61,240 bases of DNA from Rheinheimera nanhaiensis E407-8 (GCF_000296695.1 NZ_BAFK01000022.1:1-61240), one strand, 5' to 3'. Shown: positions 8,366 through 18,564, numbered from the stretch's first letter. Notes: generated by a model not told the origin, from the sequence alone. Translations and numbers: made by a program.

Positions 8366-9469
8366 CTAACCCCGGCTCTGGCGGGCGATATCCGGCGTTG
8401 TCACCTTTACATCACTATTTTGTGCGCGGTGGCGCAGGTAATGATCCATCAATACGATCGCCAGCATTGCCTCAGCGATAGGTACTGCCCGAATGCCGAC
8501 ACAGGGGTCGTGCCGGCCTTTGGTAACAATATCAATCACTTCGCCGTGAATATTGATACTCTTGCCCGGAATGCTGATGCTGGAAGTGGGTTTAAGCGCC
8601 ATACTAACCAGTAGATCCTGCCCTGAGGAGATGCCCCCCAATACGCCCCCGGCATGGTTGGCACTAAAGCCCTGCGGCGTTAACTCATCACGGTGGGTGG
8701 AACCGCGCTGCTCTACCACGGCAAAACCGTCGCCTATTTCCACCGCTTTTACCGCGTTAATGCTCATCATGGCATGGGCGATATCGGCGTCTAAGCGGTC
8801 AAACACCGGCTCGCCCCAACCTACCGGCATATTGCTGGCCACGACATTGACACGGGCACCGACGGAGTCGCCGTCTTTTTTCAGCTGACGCATGTATTCA
8901 TCTAACGCATCCAGCTTGGACGGGTCCGGGCAAAAAAACGGGTTTTTGTGTACTTCATCCCAGTTAATGCTGTCGATCTTGACCGGGCCCAGCTGGGCTA
9001 AATAGCCACGAATTTCGATGCCGCATTGCTCACGCAGGTATTTTTTCGCAATAGCCCCGGCCGCTACCCGGATAGCGGTTTCCCGCGCTGATGAGCGGCC
9101 ACCGCCACGGTAATCACGAATGCCGAACTTATGCCAGTAGGTATAATCGGCATGGCCTGGGCGAAACTGCTCTTTAATATTGGCGTAGTCCTGCGAGCGC
9201 TGATCGGTGTTTTCAATCAGCAGGCCAATGCTGGCACCAGTGGTGGTGTTTTCAAATACGCCAGAGAGGATCTTCACCGCATCGTCTTCGCGCCGCGCTG
9301 TGGTGTAGCGCGAAGTACCGGGCTTACGCCGGTCTAAATCATGCTGTAAATCTTCGCAGCTTAGCTGCATACCCGGCGGACAACCATCGACAATACCGCC
9401 TATTGCCGGGCCGTGGCTTTCGCCAAAGGTAGTCACCTTAAATAATTGCCCTATGCTGTTACCGGCCAT
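8366..9469 (-). CDS. aroC: Chorismate synthase AroC
   Basis: A 367-residue enzyme converting 5-enolpyruvylshikimate-3-phosphate to chorismate, the last step of the shikimate pathway, with reduced FMN as cofactor. Visible signatures are [18 protein letters not shown] near the N-terminus, [20 protein letters not shown] in the middle, and [18 protein letters not shown] near the C-terminus. Length agrees with the family. AAGGAG lies 6 bases before the ATG. It is second in the operon prmB-aroC, as in E. coli. Confidence 0.98.
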   Translation of the reverse strand: MAGNSIGQLFKVTTFGESHGPAIGGIVDGCPPGMQLSCEDLQHDLDRRKPGTSRYTTARREDDAVKILSGVFENTTTGASIGLLIENTDQRSQDYANIKEQFRPGHADYTYWHKFGIRDYRGGGRSSARETAIRVAAGAIAKKYLREQCGIEIRGYLAQLGPVKIDSINWDEVHKNPFFCPDPSKLDALDEYMRQLKKDGDSVGARVNVVASNMPVGWGEPVFDRLDADIAHAMMSINAVKAVEIGDGFAVVEQRGSTHRDELTPQGFSANHAGGVLGGISSGQDLLVSMALKPTSSISIPGKSINIHGEVIDIVTKGRHDPCVGIRAVPIAEAMLAIVLMDHYLRHRAQNSDVKVTTPDIARQSRG

Positions 9470-9493
9470 TGCTTCTCCTTACCGCTTTTCTTG

Positions 9494-10453
9494 TTACCAA
9501 TTTTCTTGCTCAAACAGGTGCTGACAGCGCAGCAATTCCGCTTTGCTAATGGCAAATACACCTAAGCCGCCGTGGCTAAATTCCAGCCAGTCAAAGCCGA
9601 CATCCGGGTAATCCTGCTGCAGTTGCACCATGCTGTTACCCACTTCGCATACCAGCACACCGCCATCAGTTAAATGGGCGGCAGCATCGCGCAAAATACG
9701 CCGGGTCAGCGCCAGGCCATCCTCACCCGATGCCAGGCCCAGCTCTGGCTCGTGGCGGTATTCGTCCGGCAAATCGGCCATGTCTTCAGCATCGACATAA
9801 GGTGGGTTAGTGACGATTAAATCGTACCGGGCGCCGCTCAGCTCAGCGTAACCGTCTGACAAAATGGGAAATACCCGCTGCTCCAGGCCATGCTGTTCAA
9901 TATTCAGCTGCGCCACATCTAAGGCATCCGGGCTGATATCCACCGCGTCGACCAAGGCCTCTTCAAACGCATAAGCGCAGGCAATGGCAATACAGCCCGA
10001 GCCGGTGCACAAATCGAGAATATGCTTTACCGTCTTACCCTTAAGTAAGCGGCTGAATTTATCGTTAATCAGCTCAGCAATCGGTGAGCGTGGCACCAGC
10101 ACCCGCTCGTCGACATAAAAAGGTAAGCCGGCAAAATAGGCCTGATGGGTTAAATAGGCCGCCGGCATGCGCTGTTCAATACGTTGTTGTAACAGAGCAA
10201 TAAACTGCTCGCGCTCGGCGCGGGTTAACCGGGTGTGCAACAGCTTATCATCGGTCAGTGGTGGCAAGTGCAGTACATAAGCCAGCAGGCTGGCCGCTTC
10301 ATCCCAGGGGTTATCAGTACCGTGCCCCAGATAGACATCGGCCTGATGCATTTTGCTGACAGCAAAACGCAGCCAGTCGTGCACGGTATAAAGTTCAGCA
10401 ACCGCATCGTTAATCAGTTGCGGGGTAAACAGCATCTCGCCAGTATCAGACAT
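9494..10453 (-). CDS. prmB: 50S ribosomal protein L3 glutamine methyltransferase PrmB
   Basis: A 319-residue S-adenosylmethionine-dependent enzyme that methylates a glutamine of ribosomal protein L3. The SAM-binding block is [21 protein letters not shown], and the catalytic NPPY motif appears as [17 protein letters not shown]. The N-terminal helical domain ([11 protein letters not shown]) matches E. coli PrmB closely. The first gene of the aroC operon, divergent from smrB across 53 bases. An in-frame ATG six codons later is also possible; the ribosome site is weak for both. Confidence 0.96.
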   Translation of the reverse strand: MSDTGEMLFTPQLINDAVAELYTVHDWLRFAVSKMHQADVYLGHGTDNPWDEAASLLAYVLHLPPLTDDKLLHTRLTRAEREQFIALLQQRIEQRMPAAYLTHQAYFAGLPFYVDERVLVPRSPIAELINDKFSRLLKGKTVKHILDLCTGSGCIAIACAYAFEEALVDAVDISPDALDVAQLNIEQHGLEQRVFPILSDGYAELSGARYDLIVTNPPYVDAEDMADLPDEYRHEPELGLASGEDGLALTRRILRDAAAHLTDGGVLVCEVGNSMVQLQQDYPDVGFDWLEFSHGGLGVFAISKAELLRCQHLFEQENW

Positions 10454-10506
10454 GATAAATGTAAGCTCTTTTTGTAAAAACCGGTTAGTTTGAGTAGACT
10501 TGCGCC

Positions 10507-11067
10507 ATGCAAAAGAAAGCCCCTGCCAGCACCGGCATCAGTATTGAAGACAGCCAGCTGTTTCGCCAGTCGATAACAGGCGCTAAGCCCATAGCGCAGG
10601 ACAAGATACCGCCTGTTGTCGCCCCCCGCAAGCAAAAAAGACGTACAGACGTCTCAAGCCAAAACTCTGATGAAAATTTGTTCTGGTTTTCTGACGAGTT
10701 TGAAGGTTTTGTTGCCGACGGCGCCAGTTTAAGCTGGGTACAGCCGGGCGAAGATCCGCACCTGGCCGGCCGCTTACGCCGCGGTGAATGCCAACCGCAA
10801 GTGGTGCTGGACTTACATGGCATGACCACAATACAAGCCAAAACAGAGCTGGCCGGTTTATTGGCCTATTGTCAGCAACAGCAGTTCAACTGTGCTTGTG
10901 TCGTCCATGGTAAGGGCTTGGGTATCTTGGCGCAAAAAGTGCCAAACTGGCTTATTCAGCATCCTAATGTCCGCGCCTTTCACACTGCGCCAAAAAGCTG
11001 GGGTAAACATGGCGCCCTGTTACTGCTGCTAAAAACCGATCAGCAACAGGATGAACACTGGCGCTGA
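10507..11067 (+). CDS. smrB: Ribosome rescue factor SmrB (Smr endonuclease)
   Basis: A 186-residue Smr-domain protein. E. coli SmrB (YfcN) cleaves mRNA between collided ribosomes. The N-terminal third is a basic, proline-rich extension; the Smr domain starts near residue 98 with the LDLHGMT motif and continues to [18 protein letters not shown] and the C-terminal [15 protein letters not shown]. The gene is divergent from prmB, the same arrangement as in E. coli. The ribosome site is weak (GTAGACTTGCGCC before the ATG). Confidence 0.95.
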   Translation: MQKKAPASTGISIEDSQLFRQSITGAKPIAQDKIPPVVAPRKQKRRTDVSSQNSDENLFWFSDEFEGFVADGASLSWVQPGEDPHLAGRLRRGECQPQVVLDLHGMTTIQAKTELAGLLAYCQQQQFNCACVVHGKGLGILAQKVPNWLIQHPNVRAFHTAPKSWGKHGALLLLLKTDQQQDEHWR

Positions 11068-11089
11068 TTGCGTCTATACGCTGGTACGC

Positions 11090-11578
11090 TTATACACTGA
11101 GCAGCGCCAGCTCTTGCGGCGATAACCGCTCCAGTAAACGCCCCCCCCGCTCTGGCCGGTAGTCGATACACGCCAGCTGCGCTGTGCTAAAAACAGGCGT
11201 CTGACCGGGCTGGCTAAAGGCCTCGACCAAAAAACTGACCAGGGGCATATGCGATACCAGCAGCACCCGGGCGTCCGGCGTATCGGCTAAGCGGGCATCT
11301 AAATAGCTTTTAAACACGGCGGCATCACCATCCGGCACCAATTCAGGGACAATATCCAACTGGCTAAACGGCGCCTGCTTGGCTAACATTAGCTCTGCAG
11401 TCTGGCGGGTACGGGTATAGGGGCTGGCCCAGATCCAGTCAAAAGCAGCATAATGCTGCTGCAACCACAGCGCCATCTGGTTCACTTCGTGCTGGCCTCT
11501 GACGGTAAGCTGGCGCTGGCTGTCCTGCACGGACACAGGCTCCGCTTCACCGTGACGCATAATAACGAGATTTACCAT
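11090..11578 (-). CDS. sixA: Phosphohistidine phosphatase SixA
   Basis: A 162-residue histidine phosphatase of the phosphoglycerate-mutase fold. The RHG motif is VIMRHGEAEP, with the nucleophile H9 if the start is 11578; the second histidine is in LLVSHMPLVSFLVEAF. E. coli SixA removes phosphate from histidine phosphotransfer proteins, including the nitrogen PTS. The reading frame is open another 85 codons upstream, but that part overlaps the start of the divergent protease gene and does not resemble SixA, so ATG 11578 is preferred. The ribosome site is weak. In E. coli sixA neighbours fadJ; here it lies about 7 kb away. Confidence 0.93.
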   Translation of the reverse strand: MVNLVIMRHGEAEPVSVQDSQRQLTVRGQHEVNQMALWLQQHYAAFDWIWASPYTRTRQTAELMLAKQAPFSQLDIVPELVPDGDAAVFKSYLDARLADTPDARVLLVSHMPLVSFLVEAFSQPGQTPVFSTAQLACIDYRPERGGRLLERLSPQELALLSV

Positions 11579-11782
11579 GTACTTGACACCATACTGCTTC
11601 GGGGTGGACCTTAACTTGCCAACGGCAGATAAGCCTACGCCGGGTAAAAATTGTGCGCTATGATAATGAAAGTTGCCGCCAAGAGTAACTGCCAATAACG
11701 CATAACGTATAAGCTGTTTATTACTTATCGCTATGATAAGGCCGTTGTCTGCCCTGATAGCCTGCTTAAGAAGGTAGCCAGA

Positions 11783-14578
11783 TTGGAATATAACCACATT
11801 TTGCAAAGCCCGAACGATCCACGCCATTATCAATATCTGACGCTGGATAATGGCCTGGCCGTGTTACTGGTGCAGCAAACTGATGCCGAAAAAAGCGCGG
11901 CGGCTCTGACAGTTAACGTTGGCCATTTTGATGATCCGGCCGACCGCGAGGGGCTGGCACACTTTTTAGAGCATATGTTGTTTCTTGGCTCGGCAAAATT
12001 TCCCGGCGCCGGCGACTATCAGCAGTTTATTAATCATCATGGCGGCAGCCATAACGCCTGGACCGGCACCGAGCACAGCAGCTTTTTCTTTGACATCGAC
12101 AGCAACAGCTTTGCCCAGGCGCTGGAGCGTTTTGCTGATATGTTTATTCAGCCGCTGTTTAGCGCTGATTATGTTGAAAAAGAGCGCCATGCCATTGAAG
12201 CAGAGTTTTCGCTGAAGCTAAAAGACGATGGCCGGCGGATTTATCAGGTACATAAAGAAACCATTAACCCGGCGCACCCTTTTGCCAAGTTCTCCGTTGG
12301 CAATTTAACGACACTGGCCGACACCGCCGATGCCAGCCTGCAGCAAGCCCTTTGCACCTTTTTTCAGCAGCAATACAGTGCCCGCCGTATGACACTGGCA
12401 TTGGTATCACCGCTGGATCTGGCCGCGCAGGAAGCGCTGGTACGACAATATTTTACCGCCATCCCATCGCTGCTTCCGCCAAAGCCACCGCTAAGCGTGC
12501 CGCTGTATTTGCCCGAGCAACAGGCTATTCAGCTGAATATTCAGCCACACCGGCACAGCCAGAAACTGGTGGTGAGTTTTGCCCTACCGGACATTCAGCG
12601 CTGGTACCGGCATAAATTGATTAGCTTTATTGCCCATTTGCTCGGCGATGAGGGCCCAGGCTCGTTACTCAGCTACCTGAAACAACAAGGCCTGGTCAAT
12701 CAACTGAGTGCCGGTGGCGGCATAGATGGCAGCAATTACAAAGATTTTACCGTCGCCTTTGAGCTTACCGATGCGGGGCTAACCGCGCGCGATCACATTC
12801 TTCGGGCGTTGTTTAGTGCCATTGCCCACTTACGTGAGCAGCCTTTTCCAGCGCCGCTATTTGCCGAGCGGCAAAAGCTGCTGCACTGGGCCTATTTGTA
12901 TCAGGAACCGGCCACAGCGCAGCAAACCGCTAACCATTTGTCGGTCAGCATGCAGCATTATCCGGTAGAAGATATTATTTTTGGTGATTACCGGATGGAG
13001 CTGCCATCAGAAGCGCTGTATCAGCAGGTGCTCAGTTACTTTAACAGCACTAATATGCGCCTGATGCTGATAGCGCCCGGCCTGGCCACCAACCGTGAGG
13101 CACGCTGGTATCACACGCCTTACAGCGTTGAGCCCTTGCCGGCAGCCTGGTTGCAACAGTTACAGCAGTGCCAGCCTATGTCAGAAATCAGGCTGCCTGA
13201 GCCAAACCCGTACCTTAAAGGCGATATCAAACTGCTGGATAACAGTGCTCATATGGATAAACCACGAGCCTGGTATCAGGACCCGCATTTAAGCCTGTGG
13301 TATAAGGCCGACACGGATTTTAACAGCCCCAAAGGGCATGTGTTTGTGCAGCTGAGCCTGCCCAACAGCATTGGCAGTTGCCAGCAACTGGCGGCTACCC
13401 GGCTGTGGGTTGAGCTATTTCTGGACAATATTAACCAGCAATTTTATGCCGCTACCACCATAGGGCTGGTGTATCACGTGCACGTGCAGCGCCAGGGCAT
13501 CAGCATTCATACCACCGGCCTGACCAACAACCAGCTGCGTTTGCTCAGTGACATGCTACAGGCGCTGTTACAGCAAGGTTTTAACCCACAGCGTTTTGAC
13601 GAGCTTAAACGCCAGCTTAGCCGGCACTGGCGCAATAGCAGCAAAAACAAACCGGTGGCCAGGCTGTTTAGCCAGCTGTCGGCGCTGCTGCAGCCGCTAA
13701 ACCCGGAAATTGATCAATTAGCCGATGCGCTCGATCAGCTGGATTTTGCTGCCTTTTGCCAGTTTGACGCCGGTTTATTTCAGCAAGTACATGTAGAAAG
13801 CCTGTTACTCGGCAATTGGACTACTGAGCAGGCAACACAGCTACAACACCTGCTACAACAGTGGCAGCAACAACTGCCAAGCCTGGGCCAGCGCCCCGCC
13901 AATCCGGTGTGCCGGCCACAAGGTTTAGGCCCGGTGTGGTTGCAGCAAGAGGTAGAGCACAATGACCACGCGCTGGTGATTTACCTGCCAGCACAGCAAA
14001 CCAGCCCACTGCAGATTGCACTGTTTATGCTGGCCAACCATTTATTATCACCGGAGTATTTTCATCAGTTACGTACTGAGCAGCAGCTGGGTTATCTGGT
14101 GGGCACCGGCTACGTGCCCATTAATACCCTACCCGGTATTGCCTTTTATATTCAGTCGCCGAAAGCCGACTGTGATGCCTTGTATCAGGCCACGGTGATG
14201 TTCTTCCGTGGGTTTCTGGCCGACACCACCAGCCTGACCGAGAACGAATTCACCGAGGCCAGACAAGGGTTATTGTCGCAACTGCATGAGCGGGACAACA
14301 GCCTGGGTGCCAGAGCGAAACGGTTTTGGCTGGCACTGGGGCAACAGGATCTCGCATTTAACCTGACCGAAAACATCATAGCGGCATTAAGCACGCTGCA
14401 GCTTGAGCAGTTTATTGCCTTTTTACAGCAGTTATTACTGCCCAGCTACGATGCCATTTTTCTGGCCACCGACAGCAGGCCGCAGCACAGCCATTTGCGC
14501 TTTGTCACCCGCGAGCAGCTTAAACAGCAACTGCAGGTTAGCCAAAATGCTTTTGACAGCTCAGCTAAAGTTATATAA
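11783..14578 (+). CDS. Insulinase-family (M16) metalloprotease, pitrilysin-like
   Basis: A 931-residue zinc protease of the protease III (Ptr) type, made of four homologous M16 domains. The inverted zinc motif is HFLEH (H60, E63, H64) and the distal ligand is E141 in AIEAEF, with the same spacing as in E. coli pitrilysin. The C-terminal half keeps the structural QLGYLVGTGY block. The start codon is TTG, with AAGG about 8 bases upstream; no other start lies upstream in frame. No signal peptide is visible, unlike periplasmic E. coli pitrilysin, so this one should be cytoplasmic, degrading short peptides. It is divergent from sixA and 34 bases ahead of the GGDEF/EAL gene. Confidence 0.93.
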   Translation: MEYNHILQSPNDPRHYQYLTLDNGLAVLLVQQTDAEKSAAALTVNVGHFDDPADREGLAHFLEHMLFLGSAKFPGAGDYQQFINHHGGSHNAWTGTEHSSFFFDIDSNSFAQALERFADMFIQPLFSADYVEKERHAIEAEFSLKLKDDGRRIYQVHKETINPAHPFAKFSVGNLTTLADTADASLQQALCTFFQQQYSARRMTLALVSPLDLAAQEALVRQYFTAIPSLLPPKPPLSVPLYLPEQQAIQLNIQPHRHSQKLVVSFALPDIQRWYRHKLISFIAHLLGDEGPGSLLSYLKQQGLVNQLSAGGGIDGSNYKDFTVAFELTDAGLTARDHILRALFSAIAHLREQPFPAPLFAERQKLLHWAYLYQEPATAQQTANHLSVSMQHYPVEDIIFGDYRMELPSEALYQQVLSYFNSTNMRLMLIAPGLATNREARWYHTPYSVEPLPAAWLQQLQQCQPMSEIRLPEPNPYLKGDIKLLDNSAHMDKPRAWYQDPHLSLWYKADTDFNSPKGHVFVQLSLPNSIGSCQQLAATRLWVELFLDNINQQFYAATTIGLVYHVHVQRQGISIHTTGLTNNQLRLLSDMLQALLQQGFNPQRFDELKRQLSRHWRNSSKNKPVARLFSQLSALLQPLNPEIDQLADALDQLDFAAFCQFDAGLFQQVHVESLLLGNWTTEQATQLQHLLQQWQQQLPSLGQRPANPVCRPQGLGPVWLQQEVEHNDHALVIYLPAQQTSPLQIALFMLANHLLSPEYFHQLRTEQQLGYLVGTGYVPINTLPGIAFYIQSPKADCDALYQATVMFFRGFLADTTSLTENEFTEARQGLLSQLHERDNSLGARAKRFWLALGQQDLAFNLTENIIAALSTLQLEQFIAFLQQLLLPSYDAIFLATDSRPQHSHLRFVTREQLKQQLQVSQNAFDSSAKVI

Positions 14579-14612
14579 CGTGGTGGCCGGTCTTGTTAAC
14601 ACGCTGCCGTAA

Positions 14613-16856
14613 GTGTCACTAAAACTAAAAATTATTATAATAATCAGCGCCTTTTTACTGGGTGTTTTGCCTTTTAGCCTGTTTGCAATAGGCTGGCACA
14701 CTCTACAGCCCTACACCTTAAGCGCCGTGCTGTTATGCTCCTTTGCTGCGTTATTGCTGGCGCATCTGAGTATTGTAAAAATGCGCCGTTATCAGCTAAA
14801 ACTGGAGCACAGCGAAGAGCGGCTCAGGTTATCCTTATGGGGCAGCGGCGACGAGCTATGGGACTGGAACATTGAAAGCGGCGAGCTTTACCGCTCCTGC
14901 TCCTGGCTGCACCCTGTGGTACTGCAGCCGAAAACCGCTGATGTGCCACCGAATAAAACGCAAATACACCCGCAGGATATCGAGCGGGTCAGTCAATTAC
15001 TGCAGGATCACCTCAGCGGGAAAACCGCACATTTTGAAGCCACTTACCGTATAAAAACCAGCGACAACAACTGGACCTGGGTGCTTGATCGCGGCAAAGC
15101 CGTATCGTTTTCGGCCACTGGTAAACCCAGCCGCATGACCGGTACCTTAAAAAACATTCACCAACTGAAACAAACCGAAGAGCAGCTGCAACTATTTGCC
15201 AAATGTCTGCAAACTATTTCAGATGCGGTGGTGATCTGTGATACCCAGTTCACTATTTTGGAGGTTAACCCGGCCTTTAGCCGCATTACCGGTAAAAGCC
15301 GCGAACAATGCCTGCAGCAGCGCTTCGAGCTGACCCTGTACCCCAGCCGCTTTATGCATGACATTCGTCAAACGCTGGCACAACAAGGCAGCTGGCATGA
15401 CGAGATAAAAGAACAGCGGCTAAACGGCGAGATTTATCAGGCTGAACTGACGTTTGACCAGATTAAAGATGAACAGGGACAGGTTACCCAATACGTGGCG
15501 GTGTTTTCTGATATTACCGAACGTAAACTGCGCGAGGCTGAACTGAGCCGGCTTGCCAACAGCGACACTCTGACGGGGCTGCCTAACCGGGCAGTGTTTA
15601 TGCAGCGCTTAGGGCAATTGGTTAAGGCCGGTACCGAGCATGCTTTGCTGGTATTTGATCTGGATAACTTTAAAAAAATCAATGACTCGCTTGGCCATGA
15701 ACTGGGCGATAACCTGCTGTGTAAATTGGCACAGCGGCTTAGCAGCTATGCCCAGTATGCCAGCCGGCTATATCGTCTAGGCGGCGATGAATTTGCTCTG
15801 CTGCTGGATAACACCAACGATGTGCTGCACATCACCTCAGTGGCAAAAGAATTACTTAACCTGATAAACCAGCCGATACTGGTTGAACAACAGGAACTGG
15901 CCATTACCAGCAGCGTTGGCATAGTGCTGTTTCCGGATGACGGTGTAGATCCGCAGGCGCTGCTGCGCAACGCCGACACCGCCATGTATCATGCGAAAAG
16001 CCAGGGCGCCAACCGCTACTTGTTTTTTAATGATTCGATGAACAAGCAGGCAGTAAAACGTCTGCAGCTGGAAAACCTGATCCGCCACGGCTTAAAAGAA
16101 GACTATTTTGCCGTGTACTACCAGCCGAAAATGAATATTGTCAGCGGCCAGTTAGCCGGCGTTGAAGCACTGGTGCGCTTTATTACCCCTAAAGGCGGCG
16201 TGATAAGCCCGGCCAGTTTTATTCCTGTGGCGGAAGAAACCGGTCAAATTATCGAAATTGGTGAAGTGGTGCTGCGCAAAGCCTGTCAGGCGGTGAAAGG
16301 CTGGATTGATCAGGGCCTGTTTCATGGCCGGGTGGCGGTTAACCTGTCGTCGCGCCAGTTTAGTCTGCCGTTTTTGTGCGAGCAGATAGACGAGATTTTG
16401 CAGCAGACTGAGCTGCCCTCTTATCATTTAGAGCTGGAAATTACCGAAGGCACCGTAATGCAATCGCCACCGCAGGCGATAGACACCATGAAAAAACTGC
16501 GCGCCCGTGGCATTCACCTGGCGATGGATGATTTTGGTACCGGCTATTCGTCACTGGCGTATTTAAAACAGTTTCCGCTAAACACGCTGAAAATTGACAA
16601 AGCCTTTATCGACGATATGAAAAGTGCCCGCGGCCGTAATATGGTCGATACCATTATGACCATAGCGCACAATTTGAGCTTATCCGTGGTGGCCGAAGGG
16701 GTAGAACAGCCAGAGCAGCTGCAACAGCTGAGTAAACTGCGCTGTGACGTGATCCAGGGCTACTACTACAGCAAGCCACTGTCAGCGCAGGAGCTTACCC
16801 AGTTTTTACAGCAGCAAAAGCAGCGCAGTAAACCCACGCTGGTTAGCCTTACCTAA
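14613..16856 (+). CDS. PAS-PAS-GGDEF-EAL cyclic-di-GMP regulator
   Basis: A 747-residue inner-membrane protein. Two membrane segments (about residues 6-28 and 34-55) are followed by two PAS domains (about 70-185 and 190-310, ending in VFSDITERK), a GGDEF domain with an intact GGDEF site (residues 390-394) and an EAL domain with EALVR (about residue 518), DDFGTGYSSLAYL and AEGVE. Both active sites look complete, so it could make or break cyclic di-GMP, with PAS input deciding. It starts at GTG with no clear ribosome site, 34 bases after the protease gene. No terminator facing this gene is seen; the hairpin at 16906 serves the opposite strand. Confidence 0.93.
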   Translation: MSLKLKIIIIISAFLLGVLPFSLFAIGWHTLQPYTLSAVLLCSFAALLLAHLSIVKMRRYQLKLEHSEERLRLSLWGSGDELWDWNIESGELYRSCSWLHPVVLQPKTADVPPNKTQIHPQDIERVSQLLQDHLSGKTAHFEATYRIKTSDNNWTWVLDRGKAVSFSATGKPSRMTGTLKNIHQLKQTEEQLQLFAKCLQTISDAVVICDTQFTILEVNPAFSRITGKSREQCLQQRFELTLYPSRFMHDIRQTLAQQGSWHDEIKEQRLNGEIYQAELTFDQIKDEQGQVTQYVAVFSDITERKLREAELSRLANSDTLTGLPNRAVFMQRLGQLVKAGTEHALLVFDLDNFKKINDSLGHELGDNLLCKLAQRLSSYAQYASRLYRLGGDEFALLLDNTNDVLHITSVAKELLNLINQPILVEQQELAITSSVGIVLFPDDGVDPQALLRNADTAMYHAKSQGANRYLFFNDSMNKQAVKRLQLENLIRHGLKEDYFAVYYQPKMNIVSGQLAGVEALVRFITPKGGVISPASFIPVAEETGQIIEIGEVVLRKACQAVKGWIDQGLFHGRVAVNLSSRQFSLPFLCEQIDEILQQTELPSYHLELEITEGTVMQSPPQAIDTMKKLRARGIHLAMDDFGTGYSSLAYLKQFPLNTLKIDKAFIDDMKSARGRNMVDTIMTIAHNLSLSVVAEGVEQPEQLQQLSKLRCDVIQGYYYSKPLSAQELTQFLQQQKQRSKPTLVSLT

Positions 16857-16901
16857 TCAGCTGCGCATTCAACGCTACAGCAATTGTTGTAATGCGGGCA
16901 G

Positions 16902-16925
16902 AAAAAAGCCCCGGTAACGGGGCTT
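16902..16925 (-). terminator. Terminator of maoP
   Basis: AAGCCCCG at 16906-16913 pairs with CGGGGCTT at 16918-16925 around a GTAA loop. On the minus strand the stem runs into six T residues, a standard rho-independent terminator 5 bases past the maoP stop codon. It may also stop plus-strand transcripts from the GGDEF/EAL gene, though less well. Confidence 0.88.
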
Positions 16926-16930
16926 AGCAA

Positions 16931-17278
16931 CTAGTCAGCGTCGGTCTCGACATACGAGAAGTCATCACTGCCATCGGCAATACGCTTCTTACCGAACACG
17001 GTATGAAACTTACGTTTCTCCGCCAGTCGCTGTTTATATTTGAGCCAGGTTTTCTCGTACACGGTCGAAGCTTCTGCTTCGCCTTTACACACCTGCACAA
17101 AGCGAGTTTCTTCATCATTCACCGGGGCACGACTACCCTGCTCCAGTTCCTGCATTGCCACCCCATGTTTCTCCAGCATATTACCTTCTGCCAGAGTAAA
17201 GCGCCCGGACCGCGTAAAACCCTTGGGGAAATTACGGTCATCGAAAAAGCGACGGTTAGCGACAAAACTTTGCTGCAT
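16931..17278 (-). CDS. maoP: Macrodomain Ori organisation protein MaoP (DUF413)
   Basis: A 115-residue protein matching E. coli MaoP (YifE): NRRFFDDRNFPKGFTRSGRFTLAE at the N-terminus, LEKHGVAMQELEQGSRAPV, and the RKFHT block near the C-terminus. E. coli MaoP acts with the nearby maoS site to organise the Ori macrodomain. The ATG at 17278 is preferred; an in-frame GTG directly before it has the same GAGGA ribosome site. The gene is divergent from hdfR, exactly as in E. coli. Its own terminator follows. Confidence 0.93.
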   Translation of the reverse strand: MQQSFVANRRFFDDRNFPKGFTRSGRFTLAEGNMLEKHGVAMQELEQGSRAPVNDEETRFVQVCKGEAEASTVYEKTWLKYKQRLAEKRKFHTVFGKKRIADGSDDFSYVETDAD

Positions 17279-17407
17279 CACTTTTTTCCTCTAATCTCGT
17301 TGAATATCAAGCCAGCCTGTTTAAACTGTGCGGAGTATGGTTAACAAAATTACTGTCGTAAAACAAATATTTTTTATCGTGACCATAAAAATACTAAAGG
17401 ATTTAAT

Positions 17408-18268
17408 TTGGATACCGAACTGCTTAAAACCTTTCTTGAAGTTCAGCGTACAAGGCATTTTGGTAAAGCGGCCGAAAATCTCTATCTCACCCAGTCTGCG
17501 GTCAGTTTCCGCATTCGTCAGCTAGAGCAGCAACTTGGTGTTAACTTATTTAGCCGCTATCGCAACAATATTCAGTTAACGGCTGCCGGTGAGCGCCTGT
17601 TACCGCACGCAGAGGGGATGTTATTGGCCTTGCAGCGCGCCCGGCAGGATGTTGCTGTAAGCGCCGAGCAGGCATTACAACTGTCTGTCGCGGCCACTGC
17701 CAATATTTGGGATGCCTTTTTACTGCAGGGTTTTATTAAAGCGCAGCAAGCGCTACCCGGCGTGTCCTGGCGCGCCGAATCGCTGGGTAAAGATCAGTTA
17801 GCCCGTCAGGTCATGGAGCGTTACGTCGATTTAGCCATCTTATTTGATGCGCCTAAAATCGATGATATGCAAATAGATAAGCTGGGGGATATCCGACTAC
17901 TGCCGGTGACCAGTTTTAGCGGTAAAACCGCGCTGGAGGCCATGCAGCAACAGTATATTCTGGTCGATTGGGGCACGGCCTTTGATATGCAGCACGCACG
18001 CTGCTTTAGCGAGTTACCACCACCACAACTGCGTACCGGCAGCGCCCGGATCGCGCTGGAGCTTATTCAGCAATGCGGCGGCTCGGCCTATTTACCCGAC
18101 ACTATGGTGAAAGAATTATTAGCCAGCAAGCGGTTGCAGTTAATGGCTGATGCACCGGTAATGAGCCGGGAAGTGTTTGCGGTGTCGCTGCCCAAAACAG
18201 CGCAGCGTCAGCCGTTAAACGAGATGATCAGCCTGCTTAGCCAGCTCCTTAAAGCCGCAGACATCTAA
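17408..18268 (+). CDS. hdfR: LysR-family regulator HdfR
   Basis: A 286-residue LysR regulator. The N-terminal winged helix (residues 1-60) contains TRHFGKAAENLYLTQSAVSFRIRQLEQQLG, typical of HdfR; residues 90-280 form the effector domain. In E. coli HdfR represses the flagellar master operon flhDC; whether that holds in this lineage is unknown. The start codon is TTG with AAGGA 7 bases upstream. The divergent partner maoP (129 bases apart) confirms the identity by synteny. Confidence 0.92.
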   Translation: MDTELLKTFLEVQRTRHFGKAAENLYLTQSAVSFRIRQLEQQLGVNLFSRYRNNIQLTAAGERLLPHAEGMLLALQRARQDVAVSAEQALQLSVAATANIWDAFLLQGFIKAQQALPGVSWRAESLGKDQLARQVMERYVDLAILFDAPKIDDMQIDKLGDIRLLPVTSFSGKTALEAMQQQYILVDWGTAFDMQHARCFSELPPPQLRTGSARIALELIQQCGGSAYLPDTMVKELLASKRLQLMADAPVMSREVFAVSLPKTAQRQPLNEMISLLSQLLKAADI

Positions 18269-18309
18269 AATATGCCACTCGCTAAAGACAGCCGCTAAAA
18301 GGGACCTGC

Positions 18310-18507
18310 TCAGGGCCGAAACAGCACCGCCGAGCGGCCATGGGCTTTGTACAGCGTCAGCCGTTTGTGGCTGCTAAACAGCGGCAACACTAAGGGGCCG
18401 GTAAACACCGCGGCCAGCGCCCATTTCACTGCCGTCATACCACTGCGCAGCGCAGCGATATAAATGCCAATTGCAGTGGCTAACCAGATCAGAGGTAATA
18501 CGACCAC
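18310..18507 (-). CDS. Small membrane protein, unknown function
   Basis: A 65-residue protein with two hydrophobic stretches (about residues 3-19 and 28-44) separated by a short loop, and a basic C-terminal tail. Support for a real gene: a GTG start with AGAGGA 6 bases upstream, membrane-protein composition, and a place in an otherwise empty gap between hdfR and the fadJ terminator. I do not recognise the family. It converges with hdfR. Confidence 0.55.
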   Translation of the reverse strand: MVVLPLIWLATAIGIYIAALRSGMTAVKWALAAVFTGPLVLPLFSSHKRLTLYKAHGRSAVLFRP

Positions 18508-18540
18508 TTGTTATCCTCTTGTCAATTCTTATCAACACAT

Positions 18541-18564
18541 CAGGCCGGTTATTATACCGGCCTG
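18541..18564 (-). terminator. Hairpin downstream of fadJ, probable terminator
   Basis: CAGGCCGGT at 18541-18549 pairs perfectly with ACCGGCCTG at 18556-18564 around a 6-base AT loop. It lies 57 bases past the fadJ stop codon. The U-tract on the minus strand is poor, so its efficiency is uncertain. Confidence 0.6.

Noticed and set aside
11579..11833. 85-residue N-terminal extension of SixA
   Set aside because: The frame is open but overlaps the divergent protease start, and SixA proteins begin a few residues before the RHG motif.
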